DNA of 64,000 nt from Cryptomeria japonica (Eukaryota; Streptophyta; Pinopsida; Cupressales; Cupressaceae), in NCBI RefSeq assembly GCF_030272615.1, contig NC_081407.1:375017018-375081017 (forward strand), read 5' to 3'. Positions within the stretch are counted from its first letter, which is position 1, and the number at the start of each line of letters is the position of its first letter. Positions 38,659-51,687 of the stretch are shown piece after piece. The notes beneath the pieces are model-generated. The model saw only the letters and a program-made list of their open reading frames with translations, had not been told where the DNA came from and searched no databases. Both the position numbers and the translations under genes were made by a program.

Positions 38659-39546
38659 TGTAAGGAAGTTAAGTAGCAGAAACAACTTTCTACACTAACC
38701 TTAAGAGGAGGGTAATGCAAAATTTTTTCAGATCATTACAACAGTTACAAAAAAATAGAAATAGATATAATAGCATTCATACCACAACACAGTGATTTAC
38801 GTGGGGAAAACCCTTTCAGGAAAAAAACCCCACACTCCAAAAGTAGCTCAATATTTTATTTAGCAATCAAAAACAAATTACAACATACTTGCAGAGAAAA
38901 CTCTTCACAGGAGTACCACTAATCAGAGATTCAGAGGCAATTCAATAGCCATAAGACTCTCTTACACCCAACCTCTATCTCACACACCTCATAAATAGGA
39001 GATACAATACAAGAAACCGTCAAACGGTATTACAAAACCATGGGCTAAAACCACCCAATAAGATGTAGCCGACCTTATCTCCCTTCTAGATTCCCTATGA
39101 CATGTTAAAGCACACATCAACACGTGTTGCTCCCTTTTACAGTTCATTTATGTATCCGATACAAATTATTTTTCCTATTTCAGGAGTACAAACTTCCGGA
39201 GGCCATAACTTGAGAACCGGGTGTCCGATTGACGAACCGTTTGAAGCGTCGGAAAGCTCGCGAAGTGCTCTATCACCTCGTAACTGGCTATGACCACTTT
39301 TCAGGGCATTTTGGAGCCTCTAAAGCCCCCAAAATTAAGTTTAAACATTTTATCGCACCCCTCCAAGACAAAAACTTTAATATCTTCAAAACTAGCTGTG
39401 ACCTTGCGACGCAACTTTACCGGAATGCTTATCTAGCCAACCAGAAGCTTCAGGGAGAGTTTCGCACCATTTCGTGCTCAAATGAAAACTTACTATAAAT
39501 AGTAACCTCGCATAAATGCAAGGTTGAGACACCATTTTTCCCAACA
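38659..39546 (-). repeat. 5' LTR of copia 2
   Basis: 888 bp with TG..CA ends, then TSD TATAT at 39547-39551. It lacks part of a caccggtt segment present in the other LTR. Confidence 0.95.
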
Positions 39547-39551
39547 TATAT

Positions 39552-41722
39552 GTCATCAAAATTAGAAAAAAATAAGTTGATTTATATTTTGTTTTTTGGT
39601 GGGAACTAAAACTCCTGATTTTCAACATTTTTCAACAATAAAAAATTTGACTTTAAAAGTAAAAAAAAACATACCAATCCCTGACAATATTATTTTTTAA
39701 AAATAATAAACTCAAACGTCATCAAATTTTACACATTTCATCAATTTACATCATCTTCAAATTCAAAATATAAATGCCACTTTTATGGCGTCAAAATTGA
39801 ATACTTATTGTTGTGTTAACCTTTTCCTTTATAAAAGTGTGACATAGGTTTGTACTTTTACCCAACTATGAACACCATTATGAAGAAAAGCCACAAAATT
39901 GTGAAGAATTCTGCTACTACTATGAGCACCTTGGTGGATAAGATGGAAAAAACCTACCAGGGGACCCTGTTTGTGGACTTGGAAGTTGGAAAAGACAAAA
40001 GATAGAAAGAAGATTCCGGCCCCTCGTAGAGGACTAGAGCCAACCTGAAGAGAAAAGTGGATTCTGAACCTCAGGAGATCTAGGAGTTGAAGAAGGTGGC
40101 TCAGGAGATGAATAACCTTGAAGCTGAGATTGCTAATATCTTAAAATCCTTTGTTTAGCTTTGTCTGTTTGGTGTTGGCTTTTTGTTGACTTTTGGCTTG
40201 TTGCTACTATCCATTTTTGTCTGTTTTGTATATTTCCTTTCTTACTGAACTTTGTTTGATTCTTTTATCTAACTTGTAAACTCTGTGGTTTCGGGTCCCT
40301 GTAAAACCCATTTTTTCCTTAATAAAAACAATGCTAGTTCCTAAAATAATAAGAAAATGTATGTTAATATAAAATAGAGAAGCAAATTTATGCATATGAT
40401 ACCTTATCAATCAAACCACACTTGAATCACTCATACCTAAATTCTAGTAGATGTAATAAAGGAAACGCGATTATCAATGCCTAGAACAAGATGGTTTTAG
40501 AATGAGGAATCAAGGATTGGAATTTAGAAATGAACCTTATTACCATGTTAAATGTTAAGATAAAAACTTGATCAATGAAACTAAAAAGACTTAATATCAT
40601 AATAGATGTGCATTAGGGATTAGAAAGGACTCTAAGGTCATGCAAAAATAAGTCAAAAGGTGTGAAGCAAGTTTGATCATAGATTCTCTAGATTATTCAT
40701 CCTTAGAGTGAGGCTTTAGGAGTTGGGGGCTGGGAAGGAGATATAAACTTTATTGAAATGAGTCAAGTGTTATTACGAAAATCTAATCATAGAAGGTCAA
40801 AAGACCTAATAGTTTTAGGATAAGGAATTGAAGATTGGGGCTCAAGAAGGATGTCTATCCTAGATCAAAATGAGTTGAAAGGTATGATGTAGGACTAATC
40901 ATTGAAGATCAAAAAACATAATCATTTTTAGAACAAGGCCTTAAAGAATAAGGATTATGGTGGTCTAATCTCCTTCTCAAAGAAGGCTAGGGATTGTTAA
41001 ATGGGTCTAAAGACTGATGAGATGTAGTGACATCATCACAAACCTCAATTGGTGTTTCAATGAATGGGAGGATTTGATAAAGATCAAAACAAAAACAAAA
41101 ATAAAAAGAGAACGAGAAAACGCAACAATATTTAAATAAAATACAATTAAAAAAGATCCTAAAGTTGAATTTGTGATATAAAATATAGGGGAAGGAGAGA
41201 AATGAAGACCAAACACATGTGAGAGAAAGAGACAAAGGAAAAAATGACCAAAAATAATCCCAAAACTTGAAGCCAACATAAGAGAAAAACAATCCTAGGA
41301 CCTAGTACAAATGAGCAAAGGAATCTAAATAACATATGAAAAACATGAGCCCAATGAAGAGGATAAAAGGAAAACACAATGCCAATTGTGACCATGACAC
41401 CATGAATTCATACATGGGCATAGAAGAAGACCACCATGAAACCACAATTGAGTACATGACCACTAGTGTTTTACAACTGTTTTATGCAATGAAAAATCAA
41501 GGCATTGAAAAGTAAATTGGCATTAAAAATGATGCAAATGACCATAAAAACCCTTTACAATCATGCACACTAAAAGGTTATATTAATGCATTTCAATGGA
41601 GTTATTAAAATTGAGAGTGGTAGGTTGTCAACTAACAATAAATTTCCTATATTGGGTGTTGAGGATAAAGGTTTCATTTAAAGTAATGCCACAAGAAAAA
41701 AATATTCTCAAACCTATAGGTA
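39552..41722. other. Spacer with a possible LINE-like tail and degenerate repeats
   Basis: No intact gene. At about 39866-40340 a broken frame (atgaacaccattatgaag on) is followed by a T-rich segment and ttaataaaaacaatgctag, reminiscent of plant LINE or retrogene 3' ends; weak. At about 40480-40950 a phrase like tttaggataaggaattgaag recurs three or four times at roughly 105-bp steps. The minus-strand frames at 40987-41395 are low complexity. Confidence 0.4.
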
Positions 41723-41727
41723 TTTAT

Positions 41728-42832
41728 TGTTGGAATTATGGATATGTTGCATTAGTTTTGTCATTAATGTCAATACTTATCCTTCTGGAGATCTCTGGTT
41801 ATGTTGAACCGACACATTGTGTTCACCGACAAGTTCAGTGACTTATGCACAGTCACCGGTATATTGTTCACCGACAGGTTATATTGTTCATCGACATTGA
41901 GGATGACTTGTTATCATCTGGAGATCATTTGATTATGTCGAAGACATGGTTTGGATACTTGGTTTTGGAATTATGGTTAATGGTCTAAATGGGTTGACAT
42001 ATTTGTTGTTATCAGCAAATTGATCTAGGTTATGGACCGGTATGCATTATCTATTCCAGATCAGCACGACACGTTGTGGAGATGATTTATTGATTGGATA
42101 TTGTTGTAAATGTATTACGCCAACATGATTCATCGCATCTTAACTTGTTTGTAATTGATTTAATTGTAATATCCTTAGTGAGCCGACCTACACATTTGGT
42201 CTTAGGTTTTGTATATATGTAAGATCTCATTTGTGAGATAAGCAACAATGGATATGTGAATAGCGTATGGTATGTAAGGCTATGTAACATGGTATGTGCG
42301 AATATTGAAGATCATATGAGCAGACCATAGAGAAGGTTTAAGGAAGGTTTTGAAGGTGATTATCAGAGCTTAACCAGTACTGAATCCAACATTGGAGATG
42401 CCACTTTGAGCAGTATATTATCATTGGATTTAACCATCCAATTTTTGTCAGTGTGACTCCTATTTTGTGATTGAGCAGTGAGCTCTAGGTGGTTTGCCTT
42501 GCTGCATGTACAGACCCTATTTGTATACATATACTATCTGTAGTAGTATCATCTGATTGTGGGTAAGGTTTCCCATCATGGTTTTTCCCCTTATAGGGTT
42601 TCCACGTACAAATATCTATGTTATGTGTTGTGGATGTTGTTTTTCTTTCTGTTTCATGCATTAAGTTTCACCGGTATTGATATTAACTGTTAATCTGTTA
42701 GCCAGCTTTAAGTTTGGTTTACCGGTATTATGCATCAAGTTTGAGTAAGTTATAATTGGGTTGAAATTCATAGACAACTGATTCACCCCCGCCCCCCCCC
42801 CCCCCCTCTCAGTTGCCTTTTGGGTCCTAACA
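41728..42832 (+). repeat. 5' LTR of copia 3
   Basis: 1105 bp, TGTTGGAATT..CCTAACA. A long C-run (about 42786-42806) lies close to the 3' end. Confidence 0.95.
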
Positions 42833-42889
42833 ATTGGTATCAGAGCCTAGTCCTCTTTTTGCAGAAGTCTAACAACTTGAAGAGATCCT

Positions 42890-43900
42890 ATGGCAACTAA
42901 CATTTTTAGGAAGGACAGTCTGAAACTTGATGGAACCAACTATGGTATATGGAAGATTAGAATGCAGAAACATCTGAATTACATTGGAAGAGACATATGG
43001 GAAGTTACAAAGAATGGCTATGTTGGTCCTACACCGAATCAACCTAATCCACCAACATTGGGTAAAGATCAAGAAAATTATTGCAAAGCAAGAGAAGCAC
43101 TTTTAAGTGCATTATCAGATCAACAAATCATGGGATTATCAGACCGATCTACTGCTAAAGATATTTGGGATAAATTGGAGACATTGAATGAAGGAGATAC
43201 CACTGTCAAAATTGCAAAACTAGAATGTTTCTGGGTCAGGTATAAAAATTTAAAAATGGAAGAAGATGAAAGAATTTATGCTTTTATGGAAAGAGTTAAT
43301 GAAATTGTTTTAGGAATATAATGTTGTGGAGGATCCTTAAGTGAAGATGAAATTGTTTCTAAAGTTTTAAGATCTTTTCCACCGACATATAAAATGAAAG
43401 TAACTACTATTAATGAGTTGAGAACAATGCCTAATACATCAGTATCTAGAGATACCTTGGTTGGAAAACTTTCAGCATTTGAGCTTGAGGAATTTGGTCC
43501 TGTTGCTACAATTAAAATAGATTTAGCCTTCAAAGCATCATCATCTATAGCATCGTCATCATCATCTGACAAATTTGATTGGAAAGCACTTTATGGAAGA
43601 GAACTTGAAGATATCAGAAGGGAAAATGAAGAACTGGAAGAACTTGAAGCACTATTTGCAAGGAAAATGACTAAAGGTCCAGTTAGAAGTAAGTTTGAAG
43701 GTAAATCACCATTTAAATGTTTTAATTGCTATAAAGTTGGTCATATGGCATCTAGATGTCCTGACAGACATGCAAGATTGAGAGAGGAAGCTAAAAGAAC
43801 ATATACGCCTAACCTTGAATATCAGAGATACAAATTTAAGAAGAATAGAGACAAATCTTGTTACTATGCTGATGAAGGAGTTACTGATGATTCTGATTAA
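42890..43900 (+). pseudogene. Copia 3 gag
   Basis: Starts MATNIFRKDSLKLDGTNYGI at 42890. The core KDIWDKLETLNEGDTTVKIA is the copia gag UBN2-type region. A TAA at 43319 (EIVLGI-stop-CCGG) interrupts it, but the same frame resumes through SEDEIVSKVLRSFPPTYK. The zinc knuckle CFNCYKVGHMASRC lies near 43717. A second stop at 43898 separates it from the protease region, again in the same frame. There are no frameshifts. Confidence 0.9.
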
Positions 43901-46900
43901 GAACTGACAGACAATGGATGGGATTTTGTTTCAATAAAAGAAGATCAACCGACACCTACTGTTCCACCGATAGAGCAGGCCTTTGCAGCTAAAATTGAAG
44001 AAAAGGATGAATGGATCATAGATTCCGAATGTTCACATCATATGACTGGTGATAGAAGTAAATTCTTATCTTTTCAGAAATATAGTGCAGGTCTAGTAAG
44101 ATTTGGGGATGATAAAACTTGTTTGATCAAAGGAAAAGGCACTATATATTTGGATGGAAAGCACAATACTGACAATGTTTATTATGTTAAAGGTTTGAAG
44201 CATAATCTTTTGAGTGTTGATCAATTAGTTGAAAAGGGATTTCAGTTACAATTCAAGAATGGTAAATGCAAAATCATGAATGTAACTGGTTTGGAGATTG
44301 CAACCAGTAATCAGACTAAAGGTAATATCTTTCATTTGAACAACAATGGTAAGACATGCTTGATTGCACATATTGATAAAATTTTGTTATGGCATAAGAG
44401 ACTTTGCCATGTAAATTTTGATTGCATTGTAAAGATCAGTTCAACTAAGGCAGTAAGGGATTTACCTAAGATTATGAAACCTCATAATCCGATATGTAAG
44501 GAATGTCAAATGGGAAAGCATGTTAGAACAAATTTTAAGAGTATTTATGAGAAATCCAATAATGTTCTTGATTTAATCCATACTGACTTGTGTGGTCCAG
44601 CAAGAACAAGAAGTCTACAGGTAGATAGATACTTTATGCTAATCATTGATGATTATTCTAGAATGTGTTGGGTTACTTTTCTCAAGGAGAAATCAAAAGT
44701 TTTTGGGAAATTCAAACTATTCAAGGCAATGGTAGAGAATAAAACCAGTAAGAAAATCAAATGTTTAAGATCTGATCAAGGAGGAGAATTTACATCTAAG
44801 GAATTTAATACCTTCTGTGAAGTAAATGGAATCAAAAGACAACTATCTGCACCTCAAACACCTCAACAAAATGGAATTGTGGAAAAGAAGAACAAAACTA
44901 TTCTGGATGCAACTAGAAGCATGATATTGGAAGCAAATCTACCTCATGTGTATTGGAGAGAAGTAGTGAATACAACGGTTTACACTTTTAACAGAGTTCA
45001 CATCAAAGGTGAAACCGGTAATACCCCTTATGAACTATGGTTTGGTAATACTCCTACTCTTAAATACTTCAGAATATTTGGAAGCAAATGTTATATTAGA
45101 AGAGATGAGTATATTGGTAAATTTGATCTTAGAAGTGATGAAGGAATATTTCTTGGTTATTCATCTAAAACCAAGGCATATAGATGTTTTAATAAAAGAT
45201 TACAAAAAATCATTGAGAGTGCTAATGTGAAGATAGATGAACAATTTAGAGGAAATTCAAGGTCTATAGATTTTGAACCGACAGTTGAGATGATCATAAA
45301 TGAACCTATACAGAGTGCGGATCCAGTCACACTGACATCATTAGAGAATTCCACAGTGACTGAAGAACAACAAGAAGTAAATAAACCCAGGTATGTAAGA
45401 CTGAATCACTCAGAAAATCAGATAATTGGGAACAAGTGTAAAGGTGTTATGACAAGTGGAAGACTGGAAAATGAAGAGGTATGTTTAATTTCTCAAATTG
45501 AACCAACATCTGTTATTGAGGCATGTGAAGATGAACATTGGATTAAAGCCATGGAAGATGAACTAGAACAAATTGAAAAGAACAATACATGGACATTAGT
45601 TCCCCGACCTAAAGACAAAACTGTAATTGGAACTAAATGGGTATTCAGAAACAAACTCAATGAAGATGGTAAGATAATCAGGAACAAAGCAAGATTAGTG
45701 TGTAAAGGATATTCACAAAAAGAGGGAATTGATTATAATGAAACCTTTGCACCGGTAGCTAGAATTGAGGCAGTCAAATTATTTCTTGCATTTGCAGCTC
45801 ATAAGAACTACAAAGTATATCAAATGGATGTAAAATGTGCATTTCTGAATCGTGATCTTGAAGAGGAAGTTTACATTTAACAACCTGAAGGAATTTTATT
45901 GATAAATGATTAAGATATGGTTTATAGGTTAAGGAAAGCTTTGTATGGATTGAAGCAAGCTCCTAGAGCTTGGTATGCAAGACTGGACAAATATCTTTTG
46001 AAGCTTGGTTACACTAAAGGTAATGCTGACAACAACTTATATTTCAAAGTAACTAATGATGACATCTTGGTCATTGAAGTTTTTGTTGATGATATCATTT
46101 TTGGAGGAGAAGATGGATTGTGTAAAGACTTTGCTAATAAGATGTGGGAAGAATTTGAAATGTCTATGATTGGGGAGATAAAATTATTTTTAGGATTGCA
46201 GATTTCACAGACTGATAAAGGTATATTCATATGTCAAACAAAGTACTTGAAGAAACCACTGAAGAAATTTGGTATGGAAAACTCTAAACCGGTAAGTACT
46301 CCTATGACTACAATTGATAAATTGACATTGAAGGATGATTCAGCTCTTGTTAATCCAACAAGATACAAATATATGATTGGAGGTTTACTGTATTTGACAC
46401 AACCAAGACCTGATATAATGAATGCAGTATGTATTGTTTCAATATTTCAGAGTAATCCTAAAGAAAATCATGAATCAACAGTAAAAAGGATTTTCCGGTA
46501 TCTACAAGGCACAACAAATCTTGGTTTATGGTATCCTAAAGATAATTTTTTTGATTTATGTGCATACACCGATGCAAATTGGACAGGAGATGTAGATGAC
46601 AGAAAGAGCACCACTGGCGGAGCATTATTTCTTGGTAGCAGATTGATTTCATGGTTGAGCAAGAAGCAGAGTTGTACATCATTATCAACAACAAAATCAG
46701 AATATGTTGCAATAGCAACTAATTGTACTTAGGTATTATGGATTAAGAAAATGTTGAAGGACATAAAGGTAAAATGCAAAGAACCTATAATCATTTATTG
46801 TGATAATTCAAAAAAAATTGATATATCAAAGAATCTGGTATTTCACTCTAAGACTAAACATGTTTCTATCAAATATAATTTTCGAAAGAGAATGTTGAAG

Positions 46901-46920
46901 CAAAATAAGTAAGATTGGTT
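43901..46920 (+). pseudogene. Copia 3 pol: protease, integrase, RT, RNase H
   Basis: Single frame with stops at about 45878, 45911 and 46730. The protease motif reads [13 protein letters not shown] near 44015, so the usual DSG active site is DSE. The integrase has [21 protein letters not shown], then D ([16 protein letters not shown]), D (LRSDQGGEF) and E ([12 protein letters not shown]). RT has [53 protein letters not shown] and VFVDDIIFGGED (FVDD for YVDD). RNase H has DVDDRKSTTGGALFLG and, past a stop, YCDNSKKIDISKN, then decays near 46900. Not functional. Confidence 0.92.
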
Positions 46921-47417
46921 TATGTGAATACTAAAGAGAAGATTGCAGATATCTTTACTAAGCCTTTGCCTAAGGAAAATTTTCAATATCTCAGAGAGTA
47001 GCTTGGGGTAATAACCTCACCGATAGAGACTTAGATAGTTGAAGATTGACATCAAACCAACAGAAACTAATAGAGAAACATTTTTCTGGCTTTGATGAAG
47101 GAGAGCTACCTCACAGGGGGAGTAGTTGGCTATAGTAACTAGTTATATTAGTTGGTTAGTAGTTCTGGTATTTTTATTGCTTTGACATTTGATATCAAAG
47201 GGAGAGAGATATGTATGGAAAAACTTTGTATTTAGGAAACATTATCCTTGGGGAAGAGATTATTCATTGAGGGAGAGATATATACTCTCTGCATTTTGAT
47301 TTTGATTTCTGGTATTGATCTATTTTGGAGATTGTTTGTTTTTGGTTTTTGGCATTTTGTTTTTGACACTTAGATGTTTTTCCATCTTGTGTTGCCATCA
47401 ATGCCAAAGGGTGAGAT

Positions 47418-48515
47418 TGTTGGAATTATGGATATGTTGCATTAGTTTTGTCATTGATATCAACACTTATCCTTCTGGAGATCTTTGGTTATGTTGAACT
47501 GGCACATTGTGCTCACTGGCAAGTTCAATGACTTATGCACAGTCATCGATATATTGTTCACTAGCAGGTTATATTGATCACCGACACTGAGGATGACTTG
47601 TTATCATCTGGAGATCATTTGATTATGTCGAAGACATGGTTTGGATACTTGGTTTTGGAATTATGGTTAATGGTCTAAACGAGTTGACATATTTGTTGTT
47701 ACCGACAAATTGGTCTAGGTTATGGACCGATATGCATTATCTATTCCAGATCAGCACGACACATTATGGAGATGATTTATTGATTGGATATTGTTGTAAA
47801 TGTACTGAGCCGACATGATGCATCACATCTTAACTTATTTGTAATTGATTTAATTGTAATATTCTTAGTGAGCTGACCTACACATTTGGTCTTAGGTTTT
47901 GTATATATGTAAGATCTCATTTGTGAGCTAAGCAACAATGTATATGTGAATAACGCATGTTATGTAAGGTTATGTAACATGGTATGTGCAAATATTGAAG
48001 ATCATAGAAGCAGACCATAGAGAAGGTTCAAGGAAGGTTTTCAAGGTGATTATCAGAGCTTAACTGGTACTGAATCCAGCATTGGAGATGCTACTTTGAG
48101 AAGTACACTATCATTCAATTTAACCATCCAATTGTAGTTAGTGTGACTCATATTTTGTGATTGAGCATCGAGCTCTAGGCGGTTGGACTTTCTGCATGTG
48201 TAGACCCCTTTTGGTATACACATACTATCTGTAGTAGTATCATCTGATTTTGAGTAAGGTTTCCCACTGTGGTTTTTCCTCTTACAGGGTTTCCACGTAC
48301 AAATCTCTGTGTTATGTGTTGTGGATTTTGTTTCTCTTTCTGTTTCATGTATTAAGTTTCACCGGTATTGATATTAACTGTTAATCTGTTAACCGACATT
48401 AAGTTTGGTTTACCAGTATTATGCATCAAGTTTGAGTAAGTTATAATTGGGTTGAAATTCATAGACAACTGATTCACCCACCCCCCCACTCTTAGTTTCC
48501 TTCTGGTTCTTGACA
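47418..48515 (+). repeat. 3' LTR of copia 3
   Basis: 1098 bp, TGTTGGAATT..TTCTTGACA, followed by TSD TTTAT. Confidence 0.95.
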
Positions 48516-48520
48516 TTTAT

Positions 48521-48924
48521 TGAGTTGGACACAAACTTTATCTATGTTGTAGAGATATGATCTGATTTTTGAATTTGTGAAGTAATATAGTTGATAATGA
48601 TGATCTTTGACATGTAAATCAACTAAGCTATTATGTATGGTATAAAAATTTAGAATAGTTTCTTTTTGGTTCTAATATCTTACTGGTTTATGCTTGCTAT
48701 TGTGACTTCAATCTTTATGGTAACACAAGTGTGTGGTTTATCTTTGAAGGTGATCATTTGTTGTAAAGACAAAAATATGATGATGATGAAACTTATTTAT
48801 CCACCACTTTAATTAATTTTGTAGGTGACCCATGATCAAATTTTTTGTTTTTATAATTTTATTCAATAATATAGTTATGATTTTTTTCCATACTAATATT
48901 ATATACATCGATTTTGGTTGTTTC
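48521..48924. other. Short AT-rich spacer
   Basis: About 400 bp between copia 3 and copia 4; nothing recognised. Confidence 0.6.
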
Positions 48925-51363
48925 TGTTGGTAGTAACAATGAAGGAATACTGAGAGGGGGGTGGGGGGGGTGAATAAGTCTTCACCGGATCTACTAACTT
49001 AACCACAAAAATATATATGATAAACTGCAACAATAGTAAAGATAAGCAAATTGAAGGCACAACACATAACACTAAGATTGTTGACGTGGAAAACCTAGTT
49101 AAGGGAAAAACCACAGTTGGAACCTATCCATAGTAAGATGATACTCTGCAGTACTATGTGTAAATGATACAATGAGGAATGCACATGCATTCAAGCACAC
49201 TACCTAGAGTTCACTGCTCAAATACAATGACCCGGAAGGCTACAACCCTCAGGGAAGTCTCGCTGACTTACAACAAGATTCAGACTACAATCCAGAAGAA
49301 ATGAACTGAAGGAGTAACATCTCAAAATGCCTGATTATAGTTCTGGTTAAGCACAAATGTCTTCTCAACAACGCCAATCTCTCCTCAGTCACAATGCCGA
49401 AGGATGAATCACTTGATCGCACATACACCACTCTATGATAATGCAGACACAACATTGACACTGAAATTTCATGACAATATCATCTATATAGATTGTAAAT
49501 TGGAAAATTGAACCCTAGTGACTCCCCACCTAAGAGAGTGAAAGGAAGTCACTAGGATGATTTTCACTTGGAGGAACTTTAAATTCAAAAGAGGGGCTTG
49601 AATCCACTAGATCCAAATCTAGGAGAGACAAGAATGTGAATTCCAAGTGGATTGCAAGGGTTGAAGTGTGTTTTGCCCTCTTTTGTAAATATGAAAGTTG
49701 ACTTGTTGACTATGTGGAACAAAAAGAGAGATTTGAATGAAATGAGGAGCTACCTGTTCGGGATTGCACTATAACTTTGGATCTGAGCTAATTAGGATGA
49801 TACGGATCTGCCTTGCAAATTTGGAGAAAAGTCGTTGGGACTATGGTGACAATGTACATGGTCCTCCACAAAATCCACGAAACGAAAAGGGTTCTTCTGT
49901 CTCTGCAAATGAAGCCCAAACCTGCAATTATAGTTGTGCACCTACAACCTACACACATAAAAGAGAGGAAAAGGGGTTGTGGATAGGGGTTTGCCTCAGT
50001 TAAACCTCGGTTGAGGAATCAACCTTGAAAGAAATTTATTGCAAATGCTTGAATGTAAACAATGGAAATGTACACCTTATAGATCTGCAACTTGTTGATG
50101 ATGATTGCTTTGCTTCTTGAATATAATCACAAGTGTTGCACGAAATAGCATATAATATGACAAAACTCTAACACACACACATTCTTGTGAATGAATATTG
50201 TAATATTGCTTCCATGGATGGATGAAGAAGACTTGAATGCTTGAATGCTTGATGATGTGTATCTTCGCCTATGCTTTCTTATGATCAAATTCACCTCCTC
50301 TAAATGAGGGAACTGAATGTCCTTTTATACATGCCTCAAGGATTAATTTTCAATCAACGAAGATCGACAAAGAAGAATTACAAACCTCGAGGTCGGATTA
50401 TGCATAGGGGACCGAGAAGACCCAATATAGGGCCACCCTAAGAGGTGGGGACATGGGGAGCCACACCCCTATCCTAGGGGGACATGGGTGCCACACCCTT
50501 GTCCTGCCCTATTTTGGGGCCCAAACAAGGTCCTGAGACTATCTCAGGGCTCAAACAAGAAGGGGTCAAGGGGTGAAAATGTAGAAAGAGGTCTTGGTCA
50601 GAAAGGAGGGTGTCATCACCAAAGTGAGGACTTCGAATATGGTTAAAATTGCAGGTGACACAATTTTATGACACTACATATACAAATCATCAACCTTGAC
50701 AATAAGGTCGGCTAAATCCTCAACTCATAATTACAAAATTACATCACACGATACAAAGATTGTCCACTAGATCAATATGATGATTTACACGAAATAACAT
50801 GGACCTAATTCAAATTCCCAAATGCTCAACTCCACCGAAAATCATGCCAAGAACAACCGCAATACGCTACACCACCAGAAAAACCACATAACACGAAGAA
50901 CATCACCGGTTCATGAAAACCACCAAAATTGCACAATGATCAATGTGGATCATAAAAAAAAATAAGACACAATTAGGAAACACCAGCAAGCATATTAGAA
51001 TCACCAGAAAAGACTGCACCAATATTACTTATCAAATCATCAATCAACATCTGAAAGCTCAAGAACATAACCAATTAGCAATTGTCACGAAGAAAGATCA
51101 CTTGCAAAGCACCAAATCACAATCTATCTGAAATAAAGATGCATAAGATCATCCCAAACATTATACCAAAATTTCAGCGCAAGATCTGATCACACCAGAA
51201 TATACTGGAGTACATACTAAACTCTGTAAAGCATCAATACAAAAATGCAAACTGGATCATAAGATCTTCCTAATTTGCAAACACAGGAGCAAATCACAAA
51301 AATATGTTGACATCAATGACAACAACATATCCTAGTAGCAACAATGTCCAACAATCTCCAACA
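48925..51363 (-). repeat. 3' LTR of copia 4, with a nested LTR-like block
   Basis: About 2.4 kb between TG at 48925 and CA at about 51363. This is long for the family because a block at about 49494-50678 appears to be inserted. Removing it leaves about 1.25 kb, close to the copia 3 LTR length. Confidence 0.65.
49494..50678 (-). mobile_element. Probable solo LTR nested in the copia 4 LTR
   Basis: On the minus strand it begins TGTAGTGTCATAAAATTGTG and ends TTCCAATTTACA, with a TATA-like catgtataaaagg near 50330. The start resembles that of the solo LTR at 20847 (TGTAACGTCGTAAATTGT). No clean 5-bp duplication is visible (tagat before, tatac after), so the exact ends or the insertion history are uncertain. 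The open frame at 49764-50003 is not a credible gene. Confidence 0.5.
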
Positions 51364-51687
51364 ATCTTCCCCTTTGGCATTGATGGCAACATATGAATGT
51401 GAAAAATAATCAATGCAAAGAAAGAAGATATCTCCAACAAACTCCCCCTAATATCAAGACAAATAAAATAATTTTTCACATTATCTCTCTCCCCCTTTGA
51501 CAACAATGCCAAAGATCTCAAAATAGAAAACTAAACTCTCTCTCCTCCTTTAGAATATGAAACATGAATCTCAAGAATCTTTCCTCCTAAAACACAGACT
51601 ACTCCACCAAAGGAGCAACACCAACTCAGTAATCCAGATAAAAAGATAAGGCTCTGAAATCCATCAGATTGATGCAACTCAATGCAT

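Larger units (their letters stand above)
33538..39546 (-). mobile_element. Copia 2: Ty1/copia retrotransposon, Tork/Tnt1-like
   Basis: Complete element of about 6.0 kb with LTRs 33538-34432 and 38659-39546 and TSD TATAT (33533-33537 and 39547-39551). On the minus strand TGGTATCAGAGCC (about 38645-38657) is the primer site for initiator tRNA-Met, and a purine tract (AAGTGGGAGATT) precedes the 3' LTR. By eye the LTRs differ by roughly 3.5% plus a small indel. The best-preserved coding region in the window lies inside, with two stops and one frameshift. Lineage is a judgement from the gag opening and compact size. Confidence 0.95.
41728..48515 (+). mobile_element. Copia 3: Ty1/copia retrotransposon, SIRE-like
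   Basis: Complete 6.8-kb element with LTRs 41728-42832 and 47418-48515 and TSD TTTAT (41723-41727 and 48516-48520). The primer site TGGTATCAGAGCC is at 42835-42847, and a purine-rich caaagggtgagat precedes the 3' LTR. In the first ~420 bp of the LTRs I counted about 30 differences (about 7%), mostly transitions, so it appears older than copia 1 or 2. The frame is unusually well kept but has several in-frame stops. Lineage is inferred from gag and RT style and the C-rich LTR end. Confidence 0.95.
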
